Assembly (NCBI GenBank): GCA_026398815.1 | Contig: JAPLSA010000014.1 | Span: forward strand, 62,001-126,000 | Length of the DNA stretch: 64,000 nucleotides | From: Gammaproteobacteria bacterium | GTDB lineage: Bacteria; Pseudomonadota; Gammaproteobacteria; Nevskiales; Nevskiaceae | Direction: 5' to 3' | Shown: piece by piece, positions 19,555-28,786 of the stretch | Layout of the letters: every line of letters starts with the position of its first letter | Position numbering within the stretch: position 1 is the first letter of the stretch | Notes under the pieces: generated by a model | Told to the model about the DNA's origin: nothing | Databases searched by the model: none | Seen by the model: the letters and a program-made list of their open reading frames with translations, nothing else | Position numbers and translations under genes: made by a program

Positions 19555-20673
19555 ATGAAGATTGCCTACGGCGTGATGGGCTACGGCCGCGGTCACGCGA
19601 TGCGCACGATGGCGGTGCTGCCGAGCCTGATGGCCGAGCACGACGTCACCGTGTTCGCCGGCGGCGACGCCTACGACGTGCTGGCGCCGCTGTTCCCGAC
19701 CGTGCGGATTCCCACCATCGGCTACGTCTATCAGGCCAGCGGCAGCCATTCGGTGCCGAAGACCATCGCCCGCAACCTGACGCCGATGGCCGACCTGTTC
19801 TTCGGCGGCGAAGGCTCGGACACCGTCGAACGCGAGATCAAGGCCCGTGGCATCGAGCTGGTGATTTCCGATTCCGAAGCCTGGACCCACCGCGCCGCGC
19901 GGAAGCTCAAGCTGCCGCGCATCAGCTTCGACCACGTCGGCATCATCGCCTACTGCAAGCCGCACTTTCCGCCCGATCTCTGGCTGATGGGCATGCGCGA
20001 CGCGATCGGCTACCGCAGCCTGATGGGCATCCCGGAACGCATCCTGATCGCCAGCTTCTACCCGGCCGACGGCGCCTATCCGGGCGTCAAGGTCATCGGC
20101 CCGATGCTGCGCGACGAGGTGCTGCGGACCCAGCCCCGCGACGGCGATTTCCTGCTCGCCTACTTCAACAAGGGCGAGCACCAGTACCGGCCGAACATCG
20201 ACCACGCGCTGCGCCAGCTCGACTGCCCGGTGGTGATCTACGGCACGCCGTATCGCGGCAAGGTCGAGAACCTCGACTTCCGCGCACCGAGCAACGAATG
20301 GTTCGTGCACGACCTCGCGAACTGCCGCGCGGTGATGTCCACCGCCGGCAACCAGACCATCGGCGAAGCGATCCACTTCGGAAAGCCCATTCTGGCGCTG
20401 CCGGAGGAGGCCTTTGAACAGCGCCTGAACGCCTGGATGATCGAACGCATGGGCGTCGGCATGCGCGGCAACCGGCTGAACCTGACGCCGAGCGACGTCG
20501 ACCGCTTCATGGGCAACTACGACTTCTACAAGTCGAACATGCGCGACCACGCCGGCGACGGCCGCGCCGAAGCCATCGCCACCTTGCGCCGCTACATCGA
20601 CGAACTGTCGGCCGAACTCAAGGCCCCCGCCCGCAGCCGACCCCGGCGCGGAACGGCGGTGTCGGTGGCCTGA
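19555..20673 (+). CDS. Glycosyltransferase, MJ1255-like (GT-B fold)
   Basis: The 372-residue cytoplasmic protein begins MKIAYGVMGYGRGHAMR, the glycine-rich nucleotide-sugar fold start of this family (GYGRGHAxR). The C-terminal half holds the usual donor-site features: HDLANCRAVMSTAGNQTIGEAIHFGKPILALPEE (about 258-292), which resembles the DSG/GG-x-T-E motif of GT-B enzymes such as MurG. It probably transfers a sugar onto a lipid or cell-surface acceptor, but the substrate is unknown. The start has an AGGA site directly upstream. The Pho-box-like array in front suggests induction under phosphate limitation, when many bacteria replace phospholipids with glycolipids. Confidence 0.8.
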   Translation: MKIAYGVMGYGRGHAMRTMAVLPSLMAEHDVTVFAGGDAYDVLAPLFPTVRIPTIGYVYQASGSHSVPKTIARNLTPMADLFFGGEGSDTVEREIKARGIELVISDSEAWTHRAARKLKLPRISFDHVGIIAYCKPHFPPDLWLMGMRDAIGYRSLMGIPERILIASFYPADGAYPGVKVIGPMLRDEVLRTQPRDGDFLLAYFNKGEHQYRPNIDHALRQLDCPVVIYGTPYRGKVENLDFRAPSNEWFVHDLANCRAVMSTAGNQTIGEAIHFGKPILALPEEAFEQRLNAWMIERMGVGMRGNRLNLTPSDVDRFMGNYDFYKSNMRDHAGDGRAEAIATLRRYIDELSAELKAPARSRPRRGTAVSVA

Positions 20674-20834
20674 GGCAAGGCCAGCACCTCCAGCGAACAT
20701 CGCCGGGTGCGCGGAGTTGAACGGGCCTGCCGCCGCACGACGCGGACGGCGTGGCCGCCTGAGCGTCGAAGGCCAACGCCAGGCCGGCGCGCTAAAGTGC
20801 ACGGACAATTCCAAACACTCCGTGCGAGAACCCG

Positions 20835-22244
20835 ATGGCGACCCTCTTGAAGCCGCTCGATGCGTCCTGGCTGTATGTCGAATCCAGGACCACGCCGATG
20901 CATGTGGCCGGCCTCAACATCTTTTCGCTGCCGGACGATGCACCGCCGGATTTCCTGGTCCGGCTGGTGGCGCAGCTGAAGGACGCCAAGAGCTTTTCTC
21001 CGCCATGGAACCTGCGGCTGAAGGCCTCGCTGCTGAAGAGCGTGGCGCCGGCCTGGGAGATCGACGACGGGCTTGATCTGGACTATCACGTGCGCCATTC
21101 GGCGCTGCCGCACCCGGGCGGCGAGCGCGAACTGGGCGTGCTGGTGTCGCGCCTGCACAGCCACGAGCTGGACTTGAACCGGCCGCTCTGGGAATGCCAT
21201 GTCATCGAAGGGCTGGAGAACCGCCGTTTTGCGCTGTACATCAAGATCCACCACGCACTGATCGACGGCGTCGGCGGCATCCGGCTGACGGCGCGGGCGT
21301 TCTCGACCAGCCCGAGCCAGCGCGGCATCACGCCGCCGTGGTCGATCGGCACCGAGATGAAGAAGCGCCGCGCGCGCCGCGACGAGACCGCCGACAACAC
21401 GCCGCCGCCGTCCACGCTCGACCGGCTGCGCGAGCAGCTGGCGCAGCAGGTCGAGCTGGTGCCGCAGGTGTTCAATGCGCTGACCAAGATCTGGAGTGGC
21501 AAGAAGCCGCATGACGCGCTGGCCACGCCGTTCAAGGCGCCGAAGTCGGTGCTCAACGACCGGGTCGACGGCCAGCGCCGCTTCGCCACCCAGCAATACG
21601 ATCTGGCGCGGCTGAAGGCGATCACCGAAAAGGCCGGCGTCACCCTCAACGACGTAGTGCTGGCGATCTGCGCCGGTGCGCTGCGCCGCTTCCTGAAGGA
21701 GCTGAACGCGCTGCCCCGGCGCAGCCTGACCGCCGGCCTGCCGGTGTCGGTGCGGCCGAAGGGCGATCTGGAGCTGGGCACGGCGATCAGCTTCATGCTG
21801 GCCGATCTCGGCACCTCGATTGCCGATCCGGTCAAGCGCCTGCACTGGATCCACGAGTCGACGCTGGGCGCCAAGGAACATCTGCAAAGCCTGCCGAAGA
21901 GCGGCCTGAACAATTACACGACGCTGTTCATGGCGCCTTACATCATGGGCATCCTCACGGGTGCGGCCGGGCGCATCAAGCCGATGTTCAATCTGGCGAT
22001 CTCCAACGTGCCGGGGCCGGACCAGACCCTGTATCTCGGCGGTGCGAAGCTGGAGGCGATGTATCCGGTCAGCGTGCTGATGCACGGCCAGGCGCTGAAC
22101 ATCACCTGCCTGTCGTACGCCGGCAAGCTGAACTTCGGCTTCACCGGCGCCCGCGACGCGCTGCCGCACATGCAGCGGCTGGCCGTCTACACCGGTGAAG
22201 CGCTGGACGAGCTGGAAACGGCCGTGCAGAAGGCCTTCCGTTAA
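20835..22244 (+). CDS. Wax ester synthase / diacylglycerol acyltransferase (WS/DGAT)
   Basis: This 469-residue enzyme condenses acyl-CoA with a fatty alcohol or diacylglycerol to make storage wax esters or triacylglycerol at the inner membrane. The catalytic HHxxxDG motif is intact: His139, His140, Asp144, Gly145 in IHHALIDGVGG. PLWE (117-120) and the late AISNVPGP motif of the family are also present. The length matches known bacterial enzymes. The ATG (MATLLKPLDASW) is the natural family start. A 6-bp stem with a long loop (20799-20825) lies just upstream; its role is unclear. It follows the glycosyltransferase by 161 bp, possibly with its own promoter. Confidence 0.93.
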   Translation: MATLLKPLDASWLYVESRTTPMHVAGLNIFSLPDDAPPDFLVRLVAQLKDAKSFSPPWNLRLKASLLKSVAPAWEIDDGLDLDYHVRHSALPHPGGERELGVLVSRLHSHELDLNRPLWECHVIEGLENRRFALYIKIHHALIDGVGGIRLTARAFSTSPSQRGITPPWSIGTEMKKRRARRDETADNTPPPSTLDRLREQLAQQVELVPQVFNALTKIWSGKKPHDALATPFKAPKSVLNDRVDGQRRFATQQYDLARLKAITEKAGVTLNDVVLAICAGALRRFLKELNALPRRSLTAGLPVSVRPKGDLELGTAISFMLADLGTSIADPVKRLHWIHESTLGAKEHLQSLPKSGLNNYTTLFMAPYIMGILTGAAGRIKPMFNLAISNVPGPDQTLYLGGAKLEAMYPVSVLMHGQALNITCLSYAGKLNFGFTGARDALPHMQRLAVYTGEALDELETAVQKAFR

Positions 22245-22712
22245 GCCAGACGTAGGCTGGCGCGACGGACGACCGTACGCGCCGGGAGCTGCGAACGGGT
22301 CTGGGTGCTTGCAGCCTCACGGTCTTCGGCCACGCGCAGGCGACGATCCCCGCTGAATCTCGCTGCCTAAAACCGGCCGGCGACAAGGATCGAAGCGGCG
22401 AAGACACCGACAGGGCGAAATCGGTTACCTCCGCCGTTTCTGGTGCGGATCAACCAGACACGGCGTGCTACATGACCAGCGGGCGACTGCGAGGCTGCCC
22501 AACGACTCGGTGCCCGTGGCCTGGACAAAGAACGGCTGACGGCACCGCGTTCGCGGCGTCGGGCGCGCTGCGGGCTACGGCCGACCTGCGCCACTGCCGC
22601 GCCGATTGCCAACCCCATACCTAAGACGAGTACCGTTCCGGCGCGACTGACTACGCTGCGGCATCACATTGCCAATAGAAACGGCACGACGCCGTCCGCG
22701 TGGAGGATTCTC
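22245..22712. other. 468-bp stretch without a convincing gene
   Basis: No supported gene is present; the short open frames lack ribosome sites and family features. A weak hairpin GCCAG/CTGGC (22245-22261) directly follows the WS/DGAT stop. Another small one, ACGGC/GCCGT (22681-22695), sits just before the ribosome site of the next gene. Base composition looks more even than in the surrounding genes. It may mark the left boundary of an acquired three-gene unit. Confidence 0.4.
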
Positions 22713-24959
22713 GTGACCCCGACCCTGAGCCCTGCCGATCCCACGTCTGTCGCCGATCCCAGCGTTCGTGTCACGCGCACCTCCTGCGGCATCTGCGAAG
22801 CCTCCTGCGGTCTGGTCGTGCGTGTCCGCGGCGACGAGGTGCTGGACATCCGCCCGGATCCGCTGCACCCGAACTCGAAGGGCTTCGCCTGCTCCAAGGG
22901 CGTGCAGTTCCATCACCTGCGCGACGACCCGGACCGCGTGCGCCAGCCACTGCGTCGACGCGCCGACGGCAGCTTCGAGCCGGTCAGCTGGGAGCAGGCG
23001 CTGGACGACATCGGCCGACGGCTCAAAGCGATCATCGCGCGCCACGGCGGCGAATCAGTGGGCTTGTACGGCGGCAATCCAATTGTCTGGAACCATGAAG
23101 CGTTCTCCCTGCTGCTTGGCCTCGGCGCAGCGCTGAAAACCCGGCACCTGTTCGCGGCCGCGTCGGTCGACATCAATAACTATTACGTCGTCAACCAGCT
23201 GCTCTACGGAAACAACTTTTGCAGCCTTTTCCCAGACGTTGAGCGCACGCGGTTCATGGTGATCCTCGGCGGCAATCCGGTGGTCTCGCACGGCAGCATG
23301 ATGACCGTCGGCCATGTCCGCGAAGCGCTGCAGGACATCGTCCGTCGAGGCGGCCGCGTAGTGGTGATCGACCCGCGCCGCAGCGAGACCGCGCAGCTGT
23401 TCGAGCACCTTCCGCTACGTCCGGATGCCGATGCTTGGCTGGTCGCGGCGATGCTGCGGCTGGCACTGCAGCGGGGCTGCCCACGGCCGGAGGTGGCGGC
23501 AACGCTCGGCGGGCTGGCCTTCCTGCAGACGCTTGTCGAGGTCGCGACGCCAACGCGTGCCGAACAGGAAACCGGCATCCCGGCAGCCCGCATCGAACAG
23601 CTGACGCGCGACTTCATCGCCGCCGACGGCGCAGTCCTGTACGGCCGCTGGGGCGCTTCCCTGGGCCAGTTCTCGACACTGACGAAGTATCTGATCGAGG
23701 CGTTCAACGCGGTCACCGGCAATCTCGACCGGGCCGGCGGCGCGCTATTCGGGCATTCGATGATCGATATCGAAAAGCTGATGCGAGACACTGGCCAGAT
23801 CGGCTACGACCGCTGGCGCACACGCGTCGAAGGCATTCCCGAGGTGTTCGGCACTGCGCCGCTGGCAACAATGGCTGCAGAAATAGAGACGCCCGGCAAC
23901 GGTCAGTTGCGCGCGCTGCTGGTCAGTCACGGCAATCCGGCGATGAGCGGCCCCGGAGGCCGGCGCCTAGAGCGGGCGCTCGGCCAGCTGGAGCTGCTGG
24001 TGTCGATGGACCCGTACCTGACGGAGACCAGCCGGCTCGCGCACTACGTGTTGCCGCCGACGCTATGGCTGGAACGTGAAGGCTTTCCGATCTTCACGAT
24101 GGCACACACCGCCGTGCCATACGCGCAGTGGAGCCCGGCTAGCGTGCGGCCGCCGGAGGGCGCGCGGGACGATGGCTGGATATTCGCCGAGATCAGCCGC
24201 CGGATCGGCGTGGTGCCGTCGCCGCTGGCGCTGGTGCGTGGCCTTGGCCGACTCGGCATCACGCTCGGCGCACGCACGCTGACCGACCTCGCGCTACGCA
24301 CCGGCGAGCACGGCGACTGGTTCGGCCTAAGGCCTTCAGGCCTGAGCCGCCGCAAGCTGCTGGCCGTCGGTGGCCCGTTGCTGCTGAAGCCGAGGCCGCC
24401 GACAGGCGTGCTGCGCCAGCGCATCGCACATCGCGACCACCGCGTACATCTGGAGCACCCTCTGTTCGCAGCAGAAATGCAGCGGCTGGCACAGCGCCAG
24501 AGCAACGATCCAGCCTATCCGCTGCACATCATCAGCGTGCGCGAGCTGCGCTCGCACAACAGCTGGCTGCACAACATTCCGAAGCTGATGGCGGGCGAGC
24601 GCGTGCAGCGCCTGCGCGTCCATCCTCAGGACGCCCGCCCACTGGGCCTGCACAACGGCGACCGGGTGCGCGTCGAATCACGACACGGCGCGGTGGAGGT
24701 CATGGCCTGGATCAGCGATGAGGTGATGCCCGGCGTGGTCGCACTTCCGCACGGCTGGGGCCATCGCGGCGGCTGGCGGCGTGCAGTGGAGGCTGGCGGA
24801 GCAGCATTCAACGATCTGACCTCCAGCGCCTACGTCGATATCGACCGGCCGTCCGGACAGGCGCAGCTGACCGGCATCGCGGTGCGCCTGTGTCCGCTTT
24901 CGTCAGCCACGCCACCGGCAACTGACACCGTCACCACATCCTGCTCCCCCTCGGCCTGA
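22713..24959 (+). CDS. Molybdopterin-dependent oxidoreductase, formate dehydrogenase/nitrate reductase-like catalytic subunit
   Basis: This is a 748-residue member of the DMSO-reductase superfamily, predicted to bind a [4Fe-4S] cluster and Mo- or W-bis-pyranopterin. Cluster ligands are Cys25, Cys28, Cys32 and Cys60 (CGICEASC then ACSKG). A C-terminal molydopterin-dinucleotide-binding domain starts near residue 600 (SVRELRSHNSWLHN, then NGDRVRVES). At the usual position of the metal-ligating Cys, SeCys or Ser the sequence reads AAASVDINNYY, so Ser151 or Asp153 is the candidate ligand. There is no signal peptide, so the enzyme is cytoplasmic. GTG start with GGAGG seven bases upstream. It forms an operon with ferredoxin and reductase. 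Substrate unknown. Confidence 0.87.
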   Translation: MTPTLSPADPTSVADPSVRVTRTSCGICEASCGLVVRVRGDEVLDIRPDPLHPNSKGFACSKGVQFHHLRDDPDRVRQPLRRRADGSFEPVSWEQALDDIGRRLKAIIARHGGESVGLYGGNPIVWNHEAFSLLLGLGAALKTRHLFAAASVDINNYYVVNQLLYGNNFCSLFPDVERTRFMVILGGNPVVSHGSMMTVGHVREALQDIVRRGGRVVVIDPRRSETAQLFEHLPLRPDADAWLVAAMLRLALQRGCPRPEVAATLGGLAFLQTLVEVATPTRAEQETGIPAARIEQLTRDFIAADGAVLYGRWGASLGQFSTLTKYLIEAFNAVTGNLDRAGGALFGHSMIDIEKLMRDTGQIGYDRWRTRVEGIPEVFGTAPLATMAAEIETPGNGQLRALLVSHGNPAMSGPGGRRLERALGQLELLVSMDPYLTETSRLAHYVLPPTLWLEREGFPIFTMAHTAVPYAQWSPASVRPPEGARDDGWIFAEISRRIGVVPSPLALVRGLGRLGITLGARTLTDLALRTGEHGDWFGLRPSGLSRRKLLAVGGPLLLKPRPPTGVLRQRIAHRDHRVHLEHPLFAAEMQRLAQRQSNDPAYPLHIISVRELRSHNSWLHNIPKLMAGERVQRLRVHPQDARPLGLHNGDRVRVESRHGAVEVMAWISDEVMPGVVALPHGWGHRGGWRRAVEAGGAAFNDLTSSAYVDIDRPSGQAQLTGIAVRLCPLSSATPPATDTVTTSCSPSA

Positions 24960-24967
24960 GACCAACC

Positions 24968-25231
24968 ATGCCCTACGTCATCGCGGCTCCATGCGTGGCC
25001 GACTACTCCTGCGTCGAAGTCTGTCCGGTCAACTGCATTGCACCAGGACCGGCCGATCCGGGTTTCGCGAAGGCCGAGCAGCTCTATATCAACCCGGCAC
25101 TGTGTATCCACTGCGAAGCCTGCGTCGAGGCCTGCCCGGTTAATGCGATTTTCGAGACGAAGGCGCTGCCAGAGCCCTGGAAGGCTTACGCGCAGATCAA
25201 CGCCGACTACTTCACCCAGGCTGCTCGATGA
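24968..25231 (+). CDS. 7Fe-type ferredoxin
   Basis: This small electron carrier of 87 residues lies 8 bp after the molybdoenzyme. Cysteines follow the Azotobacter-type ferredoxin layout. Cys9, Cys15 and Cys56 can hold a [3Fe-4S] cluster. Cys46, Cys49, Cys52 (CIHCEAC) and Cys19 can hold a [4Fe-4S] cluster. The second cysteine of the first motif, which would complete a second 4Fe cluster, is missing, as in FdxA. Its stop overlaps the reductase ATG (ATGA), which ties the two stoichiometrically. It probably shuttles electrons between the flavoprotein and the Mo enzyme. Confidence 0.9.
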   Translation: MPYVIAAPCVADYSCVEVCPVNCIAPGPADPGFAKAEQLYINPALCIHCEACVEACPVNAIFETKALPEPWKAYAQINADYFTQAAR

Positions 25232-26550
25232 CGCCGGGCAACTCGCAACGACCACTGCGCGTCGCGATCGTCGGCTCCGGTCCAGCCGGCTTCTATGCCG
25301 CCGGCCATCTGCAGAAAACGCGCGGACTGCACGCCGAGATCGATGTCTACGAACGCCTGCCGACCCCGTGGGGTTTGCTGCGCGCCGGAGTAGCACCAGA
25401 TCATCCTGACAAGAAAGGCGTGTCGCGGGTCTTCGAGTTGATCGCCGCGCATCCGGGGCTGCGCTGGTTCGGCAATGTCGAGGTCGGCCGCGATGTCAGC
25501 CTCGATGCGCTGCTCGGCACTTACGATGCGGTAATCCTCGCGCACGGAGCTGCCGCGCCACGCCCACCTGGCCTGCCTGGTGAGACGCTCGACGGCAGCG
25601 TCAGCGCCGCCGATTTCGTCAGCTGGTACAACGCCCACCCCGACGCCGCGCACCGGCAGCATGATTTCAGCCGTAGCGAGCGCGCCGTGGTGGTCGGCAA
25701 CGGCAATGTCGCGCTCGACATTGCACGCCTGCTGACGCTGGACCCGGCGCGGCTGCACGAGACTGATATCGCCGCCGGCGCGCTGGACGCACTGCGCAGC
25801 AGCCGCATCCGCGAAGTTCTGGTGCTCGGTCGTCGCGGTGCAGAGCACGCGGCCTTCCACAATCCGGAGCTGGCTGAACTCGGCCATCTGCCGGCAGTCG
25901 ATGTAGTCGTCGATACTGCCGAGCTGGCCAGAGTGCCGCCCGAGGCTGCTGCGGATTGGGCCCGCCGGCGCAAACTCGCGACGCTTCACGACTACGCGCA
26001 ACGGTTGCGCCGCCATCCGCGGGCGATCGCGCTGCGCTTCGGCTGGCAGCCACTAGCGGTTATCGACGATGGCCACGGCCACGTCGCCGGCCTGCAAGTC
26101 GCCACCCAGGCTGGCGAGCAGCGCATCAACGCCGGCCTGGTGGTCTGGGCAATCGGCTTCGAGGCGCGGCCGCTGGCCGGCGTGCCGAACGAGCGTCCCG
26201 GTGGCCGGCTGCGGCACGTTAGCCAGCGCGTCGCTGGTCTAGACCGCGTCTACGTCACCGGTTGGGCGGCTCGCGGGCCGCAGGGCGTGATCGGCAGCAA
26301 CAAGCACTGCGCGCAACTGGCCGTCGATGCACTGCTGGCGGATCTCGCTGGCGGCTGCATCGACGCCGCACCGCGTCATTCACCGAACGCGCTGCTGGAG
26401 GAAATCAGCCAGCGCGGCGTCGAGCTGGTGCGCTATCGCGGCTGGCAGCGGATCGACGAGCAGGAACGCGATTTCGGCGTGGCGAGCGGCCGGCCGCGGA
26501 TCAAGCTCGACAACCGCGAAGCGCTGCTCGAGGTTGCGCGCGGCGCTTGA
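25228..26550 (+). CDS. Ferredoxin-NADP(+) reductase, adrenodoxin-reductase/FprA type
   Basis: The 440-residue flavoprotein exchanges electrons between NADP(H) and ferredoxin. The FAD-binding GSGPAGFYAA lies at residues 16-25, followed by PTPWGLLRAGVAPDHP. The NADP-binding GNGNVALDIARLL is near 155. Near the C-terminus TGWAARGPQGVIGSNK matches the family's last FAD contact. This is the glutathione-reductase-fold class found in mycobacteria (FprA) and mitochondria, not the plant-type FNR. It closes the operon, giving a complete chain from NADPH through FAD and Fe-S to the Mo enzyme, or the reverse direction. Confidence 0.92.
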   Translation: MTPGNSQRPLRVAIVGSGPAGFYAAGHLQKTRGLHAEIDVYERLPTPWGLLRAGVAPDHPDKKGVSRVFELIAAHPGLRWFGNVEVGRDVSLDALLGTYDAVILAHGAAAPRPPGLPGETLDGSVSAADFVSWYNAHPDAAHRQHDFSRSERAVVVGNGNVALDIARLLTLDPARLHETDIAAGALDALRSSRIREVLVLGRRGAEHAAFHNPELAELGHLPAVDVVVDTAELARVPPEAAADWARRRKLATLHDYAQRLRRHPRAIALRFGWQPLAVIDDGHGHVAGLQVATQAGEQRINAGLVVWAIGFEARPLAGVPNERPGGRLRHVSQRVAGLDRVYVTGWAARGPQGVIGSNKHCAQLAVDALLADLAGGCIDAAPRHSPNALLEEISQRGVELVRYRGWQRIDEQERDFGVASGRPRIKLDNREALLEVARGA

Positions 26551-26580
26551 TCTCCCTCCGCCACGACACCGCTGACGGGT

Positions 26581-27090
26581 TCAGGCGATCGAAGTCGGAC
26601 CGCCGCGCCGCAGCCGCACCACCGCCCGGCGCAGCACCGGCAGCAGGCCGAAATGGATCGCCGTCGCGGCCAGCGGCGCGAACAGCAGCCAGGCCGCGAT
26701 GCCGCCGAGCGCAACGCCGGCGAACTCGCGGATGAACGGCAGCGGTGCGGCCTCGAAGCGCGCCATCAGCTCCGGAATCGACAGGCTCACATGCGGCGCG
26801 CCGAACCATTCGCCGGCCCGCCAGAACGGAATCAGCAGCGCGAACTGCAGCGGGTAGCAGAGGTAGTTGACCAGCTGGATGATCGGCTGGTTGAGGCGCA
26901 GCGCCCAGGCGGCGAGGCCACACAGCAGGGTGGTCGAGCCGAGGATCGGGAACACCGCGATCACGGCGCCGAGCGCAGCGGTCAGCGCAATCCGCTCCGG
27001 CGTGGTGCCCTGGCGCAACTGGTTGAGGATCGGCGCGACGATGCGCCGCCGCCACCAGCTGACCGCCACCACCACCGGCACGGCGCTCAT
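26581..27090 (-). CDS. DUF2062 family membrane protein
   Basis: The 169-residue protein has an N-terminal basic segment (WWRRRIVAPILNQLRQGTTPERIA) and about four hydrophobic helices. It shows the AVFPILGSTTLLCGLAAWALRLNQPIIQLVNY region that defines DUF2062. Function is not established. The start codon overlaps the stop of the upstream DUF1475 gene by one base (TGATG), and the gene ends the lipid-modification operon. Members often sit near glycosyltransferase or fatty-acid genes, so a membrane-linked role is likely. I cannot say more. Confidence 0.75.
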   Translation of the reverse strand: MSAVPVVVAVSWWRRRIVAPILNQLRQGTTPERIALTAALGAVIAVFPILGSTTLLCGLAAWALRLNQPIIQLVNYLCYPLQFALLIPFWRAGEWFGAPHVSLSIPELMARFEAAPLPFIREFAGVALGGIAAWLLFAPLAATAIHFGLLPVLRRAVVRLRRGGPTSIA

Positions 27091-27449
27091 CAGCGAGCTG
27101 GCGGCCGGCGCAGCAGGAAGTCCTCGATGGTCGCGCCAGCGGGCAGCCGGTACAGCTGGATCAGCGCGTAGGCCGCCATCGCCATGTTGCCGGTGGCCAG
27201 CACCAGCAGCAGCCAGACCAGCCGCGCCAGGTTCGAGGTTTCCTTGTAGGCGATCCACAGCCAGAACCACAGGAACCCGAAGTAGGTGTCGAACAGCGTG
27301 GCGACGAACCACGGGTTGTTGCCGGCCGCCGGGTTGGCGAGCAGGTCCTGGATCGCCGGCACGATGCTCTGCTGGCCGGTGGCCCAGACCGAGGCGCCGA
27401 TCAATGCGCCGAAGGCGATGACCGCGAACACGCCGATGCCGAATTTCAT
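27090..27449 (-). CDS. DUF1475 family small membrane protein
   Basis: This 119-residue protein has three hydrophobic helices (about 5-25, 48-68 and 76-98). The central NPWFVATLFDTYFGFLWFWLWIAYKE is characteristic of DUF1475, a family of unknown function found in bacteria and plants. It lies 11 bp after the cyclopropane synthase gene and overlaps the DUF2062 start by one base. It is part of a run of six minus-strand genes that appear to modify membrane lipids. Confidence 0.75.
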   Translation of the reverse strand: MKFGIGVFAVIAFGALIGASVWATGQQSIVPAIQDLLANPAAGNNPWFVATLFDTYFGFLWFWLWIAYKETSNLARLVWLLLVLATGNMAMAAYALIQLYRLPAGATIEDFLLRRPPAR

Positions 27450-27460
27450 GATCGCGCGCC

Positions 27461-28750
27461 TCAGGCCGGCTTGTTCAGGGTGAGGTGCATCAGGTCGATC
27501 GAGCCGGTGCGGAAGCCGCATTCGCAGTAGCTCAGGTAGTAGCGCCACATGCGCAGGAAGCGCTCGTCGAACTGCTGGACGATCTGCTCGCGCACGCCGA
27601 GCACGTTGCGGTGCCAGGCGGCCAGCGTGTCGGCGTAGTCCTTGGCATAGAAGCTCGGGTTCACCGGCAGCAGGCCGGCGCTGCGGGCCAGATCCTGGAA
27701 CAGCCCCGGCGGGCACAGCATGCCGCCCGGGAAGATGTACTTCTGGATGAAGTCGCGCTTGGTCCGGTAGTTGTCGAAGATCGCCGGATTGATGGTGATG
27801 CCCTGGATCGCGGCGATGCCGCCAGGCTTCAGCGCCTTCGAGATCGCGGCGAAGTAGCCGGGCCAGTACTCCTCGCCGACCGCCTCGTACATCTCGATCG
27901 ACACCACGCGGTCATAGGTCTCGGTGACGTCGCGGTAGTCGCGGATCTCGAACGTCACCCGGTCGGCGACGCCGGCCTTCTCGGCGCGCAGGCACGCTTC
28001 CGCGTACTGCTCGCTGGACAGCGTGATCGAATGCACGCGGCAGCCGGCATGCTTGGCCGCGTAGATCGCGAAGCCGCCCCAGCCGGAGCCGATCTCCAGC
28101 AGCGTGTGCTCAGGGCGCAGATCCAGCCGCTCGAACATCAGCCGGAACTTGTTGATCTGGGCGTCCATCAAGGTCTCGTTCGGCTTGATGTACATCCCGC
28201 TTGAGTACGCCATCGTGTCGTCGAGCCACATCTTGTAGAACTCGTTGCCGAGGTCGTAGTGGTACTCGATGTTCTTCCTGGCGGTGCGCTTGGTGTTGGC
28301 TTTCAGCTTGTGCTTGACCATGCCCCAGAAGCGGCCCAGCCAGTTGATCTCGAACGGGCCCTTGTAGTGCGGCTCGTTGAGATACATGACCATCAGCAGG
28401 CGGGTCAGGTCCGGGCTTTCCCAGCAGTCGTCGAGATAGGCGTCGCCGATGCCGACCTCGCCGCCGGCCAGCAGGTGGCGCATCAGCCGTTCGCTCTTGA
28501 TCTGCCACAGGCCGTGCGGGCCGGGCTCGCTGCCTTCGAAGCGGCGGGTGCTGCCGTTCGGCAGCACGATGTCGAGCGTGCCGATGCGCACGCCGGACAT
28601 CATGTACATCAGCACCCGCAGGCCAAGGCTCAGGCCACGGTTGTCGCCGTGGGTGGCGAAGGTGTCGGGCAGGTCGGGCGAAAAACCATCGCGATGGATG
28701 ATCTTGTCGAGCGGCTCGCGGCGATCATCGTCGGTGTCGTCGTGCTTCAT
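27461..28750 (-). CDS. cfa: Cyclopropane-fatty-acyl-phospholipid synthase family methyltransferase
   Basis: This SAM-dependent enzyme methylenates the double bond of unsaturated phospholipid acyl chains, or adds a methyl group in related enzymes. The 429-residue length is slightly above E. coli Cfa. The SAM-binding loop LLEIGSGWGGFAIYAA lies near residue 220. SITLSSEQYAEA, the acidic VSIEMYEAVGEEYW and the NIEYHYDLGNEFYKMWLDDTMAYSSGMY segment near 170-200 are all family features. The ATG start (MKHDDTDDDRRE) follows the DUF1365 stop by 36 bp. Because it is grouped with a FAD oxidoreductase and DUF1365 protein, a modified (methylated or furan-type) fatty acid is an alternative product. Confidence 0.9.
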   Translation of the reverse strand: MKHDDTDDDRREPLDKIIHRDGFSPDLPDTFATHGDNRGLSLGLRVLMYMMSGVRIGTLDIVLPNGSTRRFEGSEPGPHGLWQIKSERLMRHLLAGGEVGIGDAYLDDCWESPDLTRLLMVMYLNEPHYKGPFEINWLGRFWGMVKHKLKANTKRTARKNIEYHYDLGNEFYKMWLDDTMAYSSGMYIKPNETLMDAQINKFRLMFERLDLRPEHTLLEIGSGWGGFAIYAAKHAGCRVHSITLSSEQYAEACLRAEKAGVADRVTFEIRDYRDVTETYDRVVSIEMYEAVGEEYWPGYFAAISKALKPGGIAAIQGITINPAIFDNYRTKRDFIQKYIFPGGMLCPPGLFQDLARSAGLLPVNPSFYAKDYADTLAAWHRNVLGVREQIVQQFDERFLRMWRYYLSYCECGFRTGSIDLMHLTLNKPA

Positions 28751-28786
28751 GGCGTCAAAAGGTCGGATTCGCAGGATGTTCGACGT

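Noticed and set aside
20799-20825. Stem-loop before the WS/DGAT gene as a riboswitch
   Set aside because: Only a 6-bp stem with a 15-base loop; no resemblance to a known riboswitch core.
22245-22712. Small open frames on both strands in the gene-free region
   Set aside because: No ribosome sites, no hydrophobic or conserved motifs, and strong overlap of frames on both strands.
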